Positions 23,126 to 34,800 of a stretch of 64,000 bases of DNA are shown piece by piece. Every line of letters starts with the position of its first letter. Positions within the stretch are counted from its first letter, which is position 1. Under the pieces are notes generated by a model. That model was not told where the DNA came from and searched no databases. It was given only the letters and a program-made list of their open reading frames with translations. This DNA comes from Argyresthia goedartella (Eukaryota; Arthropoda; Insecta; Lepidoptera; Argyresthiidae). The stretch is taken from contig OX463808.1 of NCBI GenBank assembly GCA_949825045.1, forward strand, positions 32,549,674 through 32,613,673. The letters are read 5' to 3'. A program made the translations under genes and the position numbers.

Positions 23126-24949
23126 CTACATTTATTATTTAGGATCCCTTTTGTTAAATGCGTTTCTTTTTAATTCACTACTAAGTATCAGCTAAACACT
23201 TTTACCCGCGGTTCCAACCGCGCGATATTCCGTTTTACGTCATGCTTTGGAACGTGCAAGAAAAGGGAGTAGGTACTTTATTATTTACTTAGGCAAGTAA
23301 GTAGATGTCTGGCTCTCCATACATTATCTTCTCCGTGCTAAGCACATCACAAACAGTCGTGTCATCATTTACCCCCTCTTCTGGCACATTCCAAAGCATG
23401 ACGTATAACCGAATACCAAGGGCGGAGCCGCGGGCAAAAGCTAGAAGTAAAATAAAAGGTTTTTTCGTTCATATTCATCTGCGCATCTTTCTTTTGATTG
23501 GAATCGAAGACGGCAGGTATTGCTAGCGTCACATAACACATATTCCTACATGTTTATTACATTTCGCATATTGAACAGTTTGTGAAAATCTAAGTGGAAT
23601 AAAATGAAAATACAAATAAATATACATATCTAATTATAATATTTTTTTGAACTGCATAATAATTAAACACAAATATCATTTAAACTCTAACTACATCTCA
23701 TAAATTGGTTGATACCTCATATTCGTACGATTTTTGATAGTAAGTATGATTATTTTAATTTTTTTACATAGAAACAGCTTAACTTGTCTTTGAGACAAAC
23801 AAACGTTTCGAAATAAATAACAATATCAAAAATGAGGGCACTAAATTATCCCGAATCTTAACTAATTGATCCTTATACACAGTTAAACAATTAAATTAAA
23901 TACAAGTGCTATCTAAAGTAAATCTCTCCATAATGTGCAGTTGGTAGGTATCTAAAGTAAAATATGTATCTACGCAGTAAGGTAAATGAGTAAAATTAAA
24001 AAGTCGTAATAATACTTGTAGGATCTTGATTAATAACTTGATGCTACGAATTTTGAATCTGCAGGATCCATCTGAAACAAACAAACTATGTTGTAGGTAG
24101 CATAAAGATAAATAGAAAGATGAATGACTTATTTTAATGGACGCTACTTCTACTACGTACTAATATATCATACTGGCCGAATTTTCGCAGCAGCAGCTAA
24201 AAAGTCAAAATCTAAGTTCTTTATTACTGTAGATATTTACATAAACAACTGTGGGAGAGGAGGGCGTAGAAACACCCACAGATTGATTTTTAGATCTCTT
24301 TTAAAAATTGATTGTGCTTAACTAATAAAAATATTACAATATTAATTATTATGATTAATAATCGGGAATAAATAATAACAAAACTATTAACAGCAAGGTC
24401 TTTGTTGAGCTAGATTAACCACATACAGTCCCGTCATTTAAGAAATCTCGAACATTGTAATATCCCTTTTTCGACAAAGTCGCTTGCTTTTTAAATTGCT
24501 TAAATGGCAATTTCTAAATCTCCGGGGTATCTTATTGTAGTAGAGAATGCACTGACCCTTGAAAGAACTGCTAACCTTCGCGAGTCTTAACCGGCGTACA
24601 AGTAGTCTTTGATTATTTCTTAGTTAAACATTACAGCTATCGCTAAGTGAGCAATTTTGAAAATGCCGAAGGGGGACTGAAGCTCACGTCCGAGGGAAAT
24701 ACATGGATCTCATTACCCTATACGTTCTCCTGGTAAGTGCTATGAGCAACAAAACATTGTCAAGACGTGAGAGAACCTGACCAAATTGTAATTCTTTCAA
24801 ATACGCGTGATACTGGCAAAATTCAGCTCAAAAGAGGTTAGCCACCATTTATAAAAGAAGAAGTAGAAGACTCTCGCGTAGCCAGGACGCATTTAGGGGC
24901 CTAGGACCACATGCAACTGTCAGTATCGTGTTTAGCCCTGAGCTAAGAA

Positions 24950-25145
24950 ATCGCTACTCGGTGGTAGTAGTCGTGAAGCTGTGCCAGAGGCCCTAATAGG
25001 GCAGCTTGATAACTTCTGTTGGGTTGGCCACAAGCCCGACACCCGTCCATCAACCAGCACTGAGCGCCAGCATATATGGCTCAATTTTAGTCGTATCCGG
25101 GTAAAGGCCTGTGCCCCTCGGGCCTCGTGGGTGTTGACGTAACCC
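24950..25145. repeat. dispersed repeat pair, copy 2
   Basis: This is the second copy of the 22935-23125 repeat, in the same orientation, with small indels. Confidence 0.65.
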
Positions 25146-25254
25146 CTTCCCCCGCGTAACACGCCCCGCGCTACTCGCGATTATTTCAAATTTTATTGCG
25201 TCTAAATGTTAAATATTCGCGACTAACTGACATTTTTCAATACAAATAAATCAG

Positions 25255-25590
25255 CCGGACTCGCGCACCGAGGGTTCAGCACAAGTAGCATATTTTTGTT
25301 TAGGAACTACAAAATACATTCCTTCGTGCCAAATTTTATGATTCTAGGATCAGGTTTTGATTCCTTTGAGGTGATCAAGAAAGTTCTGCAATTTTTCAAC
25401 ATAAACGGCCGAATCTTTTGATTGCGTTGAACTAGAAGTTTAATGATTCACAGCTCTAAGACACTTCAGAACTGAGTATTCGACTGAGCGGTCCTGAGAA
25501 AAAGGATTTTGACAGACAGACGGACTGACGGACAACGAAGTAATCTTAAATGGATCCTTTTTGGGTTTTAAGGTACGGAACCCTAACATT
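25255..25590. repeat. dispersed repeat of the GGTTCCGTAC type, copy 1
   Basis: It contains AGCCGGACTCGCGCAC at one end. At the other are a GACAGACAGACGGACTGACGGAC block and AAGGTACGGAACCCTAA. The same signature occurs at 59163-59575 and, broken up, at 37765-38460 and 6715-6770. It lies just downstream of the dehydrogenase stop codon, so it probably forms part of the 3' UTR. Confidence 0.6.
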
Positions 25591-25683
25591 TAACAAAGCC
25601 GCGATAAAATTTGCGATAAACACGAGTCTCGCGCATGCTGGATGGACATACAGAACAAACGGTAACACACCATACATACAGGC

Positions 25684-25818
25684 CTACAGGCCGCCGCCAC
25701 TGCGGTCCACGGTGATCTTCCTCTTGAGGGCTTCCTGCTCATGGTGTTCCTCCTCCATCTCAGCTAGACGAGCGAAGCGAGAGTACGCCACATGCCCGGA
25801 CTTGACTGCTGACATCAT
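25684..25818 (-). CDS. Gpo1: G3P dehydrogenase exon 15 (C-terminus and stop)
   Basis: The acceptor TGCTAG is followed by 44 codons and TAG. The product is [20 protein letters not shown], then [19 protein letters not shown] and SGGGL. It aligns with the LMSAIQKG...RSCGGL tail of human GPD2, so the reading frame is complete. Confidence 0.93.
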   Translation of the reverse strand: MMSAVKSGHVAYSRFARLAEMEEEHHEQEALKRKITVDRSGGGL

Positions 25819-28800
25819 CTAGCAGGGGGGAATATTTATGTCAAATACTTGCTGTACACGGTACCTATCGAGGTTCTAATGAGGCTTCGTAAACGCTAAC
25901 CAGTTTTTTTATAGGTACATGCTTGCCAAGTGTTGCCATACTCCCGATACATGCAATCTTATAAACGGTATGTTAATATTGGCTAGTGTGAGTTTGTTGC
26001 CTCTCGCCGTACAATTGACGTTTACCGAATCTTTTGGTTGCGGGATTTTGGCAAACTTTGGCAAGCTTTTAATTGATAACGTAACGTAGCATCACGCCTT
26101 TCCCCATATGGGTTGGCAGAGGCAGAATCGTGGCCTCTTTTAGCCAGTTATTCAATACTCAATAATGCGTGACGGGGGGCTAGGCCATCGCCGCATCTCT
26201 GGAGCAATTAGATGTTTTCCATCAACGTTAGAAGGTCCGTATGATGTACGTAAGATAAATTACTTATCTCATTGGTATATGGTCAGCACCGGATTCGCTC
26301 TAGCGTCAGTAGCGAGCGTGCTACCACTAGACCACAGGGCTCTTGTATTTCATTCAATCAATAGGATATCCTTAAGAAAACGAACTAGCTGTCCTTCCCT
26401 GGAATATAATGGTCTGAAACGGTATTTGGCCTGCTAACAATTTGCTCTGCATTTATATAAATACGTAGTGGAGAAGAGGATTTTAACGTGGACTATTCTT
26501 ACATAAAATATTGGTTAAGTTAAACACAGAAATAGGACCTAGTAAAATTAATATATTACTTACATGTCAGACAACAGACAATTACGTAAAGCATAAGCTG
26601 CATAAATATAGAAGTTATCATGCAAAACGACCATAAAACGAAGTAAATGAAGAAAATTTTGTTAAAAATCATGATAAATAACGAGTATGTTAATTAAATA
26701 CGAACTAATTATTATAGCATGCCACGCACCATATAATATCTAAAGAATTCTTGAAAGTGCCTAATCCAGTAGCTAGTCGTAATAAATTTGTAGCAGCTAG
26801 GAAATAAAAGGAAGAAAAGGATGAACCCTTCAAATTCAATTCAAACCAATGATTAGTGGAGCCAAACAATCTCAACATGACAATCTCTATGGTCTACCCG
26901 CTGTCCTCCCCGCTTTCCCACCACCCCCGTGTAGTCGAACCCAAAAATGAAGGTAAAAAATTGCCGAAGCATCGTTTCCTTCATTGGAGTATATGTCGCG
27001 CCAAGTTTCTTGGGCTGTGAGCGAGCTGTCGCCTCTCTCTTTCTCCCCCACCTTACCTGTGAGAAAGAGAGGTACAGCTCGCTCAGAGCCAAAGACTTGG
27101 CTTGGACTTTAAAAACGATCATTTGACGTATCTAATAAGCAAGCGAGTCTAGTTGAACAGATCCTTATTTCTTCTTTCTTAAGGGTCCCTGGCATCTTGT
27201 TTCGCATGCTTACGCGATGCGTTTATGTTCATGCTCACACTTCATGACTCCGTTGTCACAGACACAGAAGATAGAGTTGACCATGATACAAGCATACAGG
27301 TATAACAGTCCAGTCCTGTCAAATCCACACTACGTCATGTCGTCGTCAGTTGCTACAAATAGTCCAGCGTTGTTTGTGTATGTGTTAGTTGAGTTTTAGA
27401 TATGAACCTGCAAATACTCGTCGAGTTCCACTTGTCCGTTCATGTTAGTGTCGATTTCCTTCAATATTTCGTGCAATTGTTCTCCAGACACCTCCTCGCC
27501 ACTGGCCTGTGGACAAGAGGCTGCCGTGGTCAGACGGTGCTCATGATGAGATGGAAGGTCGGACAGATGGCTGTGAATTTCCGTGAATGGAGCTTCTGAC
27601 AATGTTTCCGTAAGGTATGAAGTGCATTTTGTCGTTAATATGGTATTGGACTGCTAGTCAAAATATATACTTTTTAGGAACTGTAAAAACGATAATTTTG
27701 TTCATGAGTTCTAGGAATAATCAAACGTCATGATTTTTCAAACGTCAAAAGCCAAATGATGTCTTTTTACACAAAATTGAATCTATATACGTAAAATACA
27801 AGTCCTGGAAATATACTATTCTGACATGGTCAAGCCGTTTTGTACACATTGCTTAAGACATGTTCCTAGATTTATTTGACTACCTTGCCCAATACCGAAT
27901 TGTTTGGCTGACAAGAAGTTGGACCATCGCAGTTCTGAAGATATTAATTCAAACCCACTGAGTACCCACATATCTCCAGAAGTAGGGATGGGCCTCTCCA
28001 TCGAGTTCTATCTTTATCAGTTTAACATAGACTTCATTCTCATGTCCGGTTTATTACATGTCAAAAACGCCAAACACGTTTCTTACAACATAGACACATC
28101 TAATCTAAACCCATTAAACGAATCCCTAAGTCCTTCAAAAGCAACATGGCTGACATTGACTCGTCCACAGTAACCCGGCTTCTACCTGCAGGTAATCTTG
28201 TAATTCCATCTGTCCGTTGTGTGTAACGTCGATTTCGGAGAGAATAGCCCGGATTTCGTCCTCGCTTGGCCTCAGACCCATACTCTATGGACATTGGTGG
28301 TTAGTAGTTACACGATATAATATTGAAATCCTCGATGACAATTTACTGGTTATTCGAAAACCAGACCCTTTTATGGTATCTAGATATCTGACAAATTCAA
28401 TGGCCTGCGCTAAAGAACAATTGCCATGGAATTCTGAATTTTTCAGTCCTTTACTTTTTCTGTGACTCTTATTACTTATAAAAATAACGGTCATAGGTAG
28501 ACCTGAGGATTACTACAACGAGGAAACTAAACAGCCGCAAAATTACCTTGATTGTCTTAAAACAAGACTTGGTTTTAGGTAAATGAAGCCCATTATGGAA
28601 AGGGTTGTCATGGTGATGTTCTTATTTAGAACCTAATCTGAGCGCTGTAAAGGTTGTGGTAACCCCCTGGACTAGGAACCATGGTTACATGTGGAAACCT
28701 GTGAGGTTGCAAAACTGAGTGAGGTTTCAAAAAGACTGCCAAAAGCAGCAAATATGGTCCAGCCGAATCTACAATCAAATTGAATTTTTGTAGTTATTCC

Positions 28801-31800
28801 CCATTACATTATCCCTGCGGATTGCAACTGGGCATTCGTTTTGAAATAGAACTTTGATAAATATATTTGTACGTTTTTTGGGGTAGAAACCACACAAAAA
28901 GTACATCACAACAAAATAAAATGTTCTTCATCGATTTAAAACACCCACTGTAAGTTCAGTATACCTTCATACTCCTTCTAATATCATTGATAGATACGAA
29001 TCCCTTCCTATCCGCATCGATGATCTGGAACCGCTTGATATAGGTCTGGATCTCTTCCTTGCTGAGATTAATGGGAATTTTATCGCGACTCGCCCGGTTC
29101 ACCATCTGACCCATCTCGGTTGCCAAGAACTCTGAGGCCAGCTTGAGTTGTCTCTGGAATAGATAAATCATCTTTTTAGGCTAGTGACGCTTGTTTTCAA
29201 TTTTTGGTAGACGAACCGGCTTGAGCACATTTCCTGGATCTAAGGACACAATGCACATATTCTCGGGTAACCCTCATTTCTGAGTAATTACGGGTAAGGT
29301 ATAGTTATTCTCGGGTGCGGTACCTCGGGTGTTTCTCGGCGTCGCTCCACTTGAGCTCCTCCTGCATGATGTCGACGATGGCGGGCAGGGCTTCGCCTTC
29401 GGCCTGCACGTTGAGGAAGCCCCGCAATTTGGCGGACTATAACACTGCAACTATGCTCGGGTAACGCTCTTTTATCGAGTAAAGTACCTGTTTTTGGGTG
29501 CGGCACCTGTTACTCGGCGTCACTTCACTTGAGCTCCTCCTGCATGATATCCAAGATGGCGGGCAGGGCTTCGCTGTCGGCGTGCATGTTGAGGAAGCCT
29601 CACAATTCAGCGGCCTATTATACACAATATTGTGGGGAACTTCAACTATTCTCGAGTAGCACTTATTTCTCGAGTGTACTCGGGTGCGGTACCTGTTTCT
29701 CGGCGTCGCTCCACTTGAGCTCCTCTTGCATGATGTCGACGATGACAGGCAGGGCTTCGCTGGCGGCCTGCACGTTGAGGAAGGCGAGGCGCAGGCGGCG
29801 CGCGATCATGTCGATGGCGGTGCACGCGTACTCGCGGACGCCGTATCTGGGGAATGAGTTTTGTCATAATTGAGACAATAGAGAAGAGATTTATCACATT
29901 TACTAATATTTTGAGACCTAAAAACATAAAAGGCCTCGCTTTTGCACTTTTTCATTTTATATACTATTGGTTTTCAACAAAAATAATGAATTTATACTAA
30001 AGTGAAACGTAACTTGCTTTAAAACACCCATCAGCACCTAGGGACGTTATAGATCCACAAACTTATCTCACCCGGTGACGGCGTCGCTAGCGTCAATGGC
30101 TTATAAATGAGATTCCACTATTTCTATTCAAAATGATATAATATTTGTGAAAATTAAAGCAAAATTAAAATTATTGCCGGATCTCTATCGGAAACGCAAT
30201 GCTATAATTAGTTCGTTGATCACTTTAACGAGAGGGCTTCTATCCATTCAATAGTTAAACGAGTTCGCGGCTATTACTCAAGTTTATTTTATTATAAATA
30301 TAATCCACACCATCTATCTACCACATAATAATTCAATAACATCTGTCCTACTGGGTCGATCCCGATAATATCCTTGATACTATGAACAATTGACTGTATG
30401 CCCTAAGAAATATAGATCCCAGGCGTACCTGACTCTAACAGTGTTTTGTTTCTGCCACACAGGTGAAACGTTCACTCCATATCCTCCTACGTCACACGTT
30501 GACTGAAGTCTGGTATGGCAAACAGATTTTACCTGATCTCAGCATCGATATAAGGGAACTCCGGGTGCATCTTCTTACCTGATCTCAGCATCGATATAAG
30601 GGAACTCCGGGTGCATCTTCTCACCTGATCTCAGCATCGATATAAGGGAACTCCGGGTGCATCTTACCTGATCTCAGCATCGATATAAGGGAACTCCGGG
30701 TGCATCTTACCTGATCTCAGCCTCGATATAAGGGAACTCTGGGTGCATCTTCTTACCTGATCTCAGCATCGATATAAGGGAACTCCGGGTGCATCTTCTT
30801 ACCTGATCTCAGCATCGATATAAGGGAACTCCGGGTGCATCTTCTCACCTGATCTCAGCATCGATATAAGGGAACTCCGGGTGCATCTTCTTACCTGATC
30901 TCAGCATCGATATAAGGGAACTCCGGGTGCATCTTCTTACCTGATCTCAGCATCGATATAAGGGAACTCCGGGTGCATCTTCTCACCTGATCTCAGCATC
31001 GATATAAGGGAACTCCGGGTGCATCTTCTCACCTGATCTCAGCATCGATATAAGGGAACTCCGGGTGCATCTTCTTACCTGATCTCAGCATCGATATAAG
31101 GGAACTCCGGGTGCATCTTCTTACCTGATCTCAGCATCGATATAAGGGAACTCCGGGTGCATCTTCTCACCTGATCTCAGCATCGATATAAGGGAACTCC
31201 GGGTGCATCTTACCTGATCTCAGCATCGATATAAGGGAACTCCGGGTGCATCTTACCTGATCTCAGCATCGATATAAGGGAACTCCGGGTGCATCTTCTT
31301 ACCTGATCTCAGCATCGATATAAGGGAACTCCGGGTGCATCTTACCTGATCTCAGCATCGATATAAGGGAACTCCGGGTGCATCTTCTTACCCGATCTCA
31401 GCATCGATATAAGGGAACTCCGGGTGCATCTTCTCACCTGATCTCAGCATCGATATAAGGGAACCCGGGTGCATCTTCTTACCCGATCTCAGCATCGATA
31501 TAAGGGAACTCCGGGTGCATCTTCTCACCTGATCTCAGCATCGATATAAGGGAACTCCGGGTGCATCTTACCTGATCTCAGCATCGATATAAGGGAACTC
31601 CGGGTGCATCTTACCTGATCTCAGCATCGATATAAGGGAACTCCGGGTGCATCTTCTTACCTGATCTCAGCATCGATATAAGGGAACTCCGGGTGCATCT
31701 TACCTGATCTCAGCATCGATATAAGGGAACTCCGGGTGCATCTTCTTACCCGATCTCAGCATCGATATAAGGGAACTCCGGGTGCATCTTCTTACCTGAT

Positions 31801-34800
31801 CTCAGCATCGATATAAGGGAACTCCGGGTGCATCTTCTCACCTGATCTCAGCATCGATATAAGGGAACTCCGGGTGCATCTTACCTGATCTCAGCATCGA
31901 TATAAGGGAACTCCGGGTGCATCTTCTTACCCGATCTCAGCATCGATATAAGGGAACTCCGGGTGCATCTTCTTTACCTGATCTCAGCATCGATATAAGG
32001 GAACTCCGGGTGCATCTTCTTACCTGATCTCAGCATCGATATAAGGGAACTCCGGGTGCATCTTACCTGATCTCAGCATCGATATAAGGGAACTCCGGGT
32101 GCATCTTCTTACCCGATCTCAGCATCGATATAAGGGAACTCCGGGTGCATCTTCTTACCTGATCTCAGCATCGATATAAGGGAACTCCGGGTGCATCTTC
32201 TTACCCGATCTCAGCATCGATATAAGGGAACTCCGGGTGCATCTTCTCACCTGATCTCAGCATCGATATAAGGGAACTCCGGGTGCATCTTACCTGATCT
32301 CAGCATCGATATAAGGGAACTCCGGGTGCATCTTACCTGATCTCAGCATCGATATAAGGGAACTCCGGGTGCATCTTCTTACCTGATCTCAGCATCGATA
32401 TAAGGGAACTCCGGGTGCATCTTACCTGATCTCAGCATCGATATAAGGGAACTCCGGGTGCATCTTCTTACCCGATCTCAGCATCGATATAAGGGAACTC
32501 CGGGTGCATCTTCTCACCTGATCTCAGCATCGATATAAGGGAACTCCGGGTGCATCTTACCTGATCTCAGCATCGATATAAGGGAACTCCGGGTGCATCT
32601 TCTTACCTGATCTCAGCATCGATATAAGGGAACTCCGGGTGCATCTTCTTACCTGATCTCAGCATCGATATAAGGGAACTCCGGGTGCATCTTCTTACCC
32701 GATCTCAGCATCGATATAAGGGAACTCCGGGTGCATCTTCTCACCTGATCTCAGCATCGATATAAGGGAACTCCGGGTGCATCTTACCTGATCTCAGCAT
32801 CGATATAAGGGAACTCCGGGTGCATCTTACCTGATCTCAGCATCGATATAAGGGAACTCCGGGTGCATCTTCTTACCTGATCTCAGCATCGATATAAGGG
32901 AACTCCGGGTGCATCTTACCTGATCTCAGCATCGATATAAGGGAACTCCGGGTGCATCTTCTTACCCGATCTCAGCATCGATATAAGGGAACTCCGGGTG
33001 CATCTTCTTACCTGATCTCAGCATCGATATAAGGGAACTCCGGGTGCATCTTCTCACCTGATCTCAGCATCGATATAAGGGAACTCCGGGTGCATCTTCT
33101 CACCTGATCTCAGCATCGATATAAGGGAACTCCGGGTGCATCTTCTTTACCTGATCTCAGCATCGATATAAGGGAACTCCGGGTGCATCTTCTTTACCTG
33201 ATCTCAGCATCGATATAAGGGAACTCCGGGTGCATCTTCTTACCTGATCTCAGCATCGATATAAGGGAACTCCGGGTGCATCTTCTCACCTGATCTCAGC
33301 ATCGATATAAGGGAACTCCGGGTGCATCTTCTCACCTGATCTCAGCATCAATATAAGGGAACTCCGGGTGCATCTTCTTTACCTGATCTCAGCATCGATA
33401 TAAGGGAACTCCGGGTGCATCTTCTTACCTGATCTCAGCATCGATATAAGGGAACTCCGGGTGCATCTTACCTGATCTCAGCATCGATATAAGGGAACTC
33501 CGGGTGCATCTTCTTACCTGATCTCAGCATCGATATAAGGGAACTCCGGGTGCATCTTACCTGATCTCAGCATCGATATAAGGGAACTCCGGGTGCATCT
33601 TCTTACCCGATCTCAGCATCGATATAAGGGAACTCTGGGTGCATCTTCTTACCTGATCTCAGCATCGATATAAGGGAACTCCGGGTGCATCTTCTCACCT
33701 GATCTCAGCATCGATATAAGGGAACTCCGGGTGCATCTTCTCACCTGATCTCAGCATCGATATAAGGGAACTCCGGGTGCATCTTCTTTACCTGATCTCA
33801 GCATCGATATAAGGGAACTCCGGGTGCATCTTCTTACCTGATCTCAGCATCGATATAAGGGAACTCCGGGTGCATCTTCTTACCTGATCTCAGCATCGAT
33901 ATAAGGGAACTCCGGGTGCATCTTCTCACCTGATCTCAGCATCGATATAAGGGAACTCCGGGTGCATCTTCTCACCTGATCTCAGCATCGATATAAGGGA
34001 ACTCCGGGTGCATCTTCTTTACCTGATCTCAGCATCGATATAAGGGAACTCCGGGTGCATCTTCTTACCTGATCTCAGCATCGATATAAGGGAACTCCGG
34101 GTGCATCTTCTCACCTGATCTCAGCATCGATATAAGGGAACTCCGGGTGCATCTTACCTGATCTCAGCATCGATATAAGGGAACTCCGGGTGCATCTTCT
34201 TACCTGATCTCAGCATCGATATAAGGGAACTCCGGGTGCATCTTCTCACCTGATCTCAGCATCGATATAAGGGAACTCCGGGTGCATCTTCTTACCTGAT
34301 CTCAGCATCAATATAAGGGAACTCCGGGTGCATCTTCTCACCTGATCTCAGCATCGATATAAGGGAACTCCGGGTGCATCTTCTTACCTGATCTCAGCAT
34401 CGATATAAGGGAACTCCGGGTGCATCTTACCTGATCTCAGCATCGATATAAGGGAACTCCGGGTGCATCTTCTTACCTGATCTCAGCATCGATATAAGGG
34501 AACTCCGGGTGCATCTTCTCACCTGATCTCAGCATCGATATAAGGGAACTCCGGGTGCATCTTCTTACCTGATCTCAGCATCGATATAAGGGAACTCCGG
34601 GTGCATCTTACCTGATCTCAGCATCGATATAAGGGAACTCCGGGTGCATCTTCTTACCTGATCTCAGCATCGATATAAGGGAACTCCGGGTGCATCTTCT
34701 TACCTGATCTCAGCATCGATATAAGGGAACTCCGGGTGCATCTTACCTGATCTCAGCATCGATATAAGGGAACTCCGGGTGCATCTTCTTACCTGATCTC

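Larger units (their letters stand above)
21641..25683. other. spacer downstream of the G3P dehydrogenase gene, mostly repeats
   Basis: The stretch contains a dispersed repeat at 22254-22510 and paired repeats at 22935-23125 and 24950-25145. The 25255-25590 element is at the 3' end of the dehydrogenase gene. On the minus strand an AATAAA lies at 25192-25197, about 490 nt past the stop codon; it is a possible poly(A) signal, but its usage is unknown. No other gene is seen. Confidence 0.45.
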
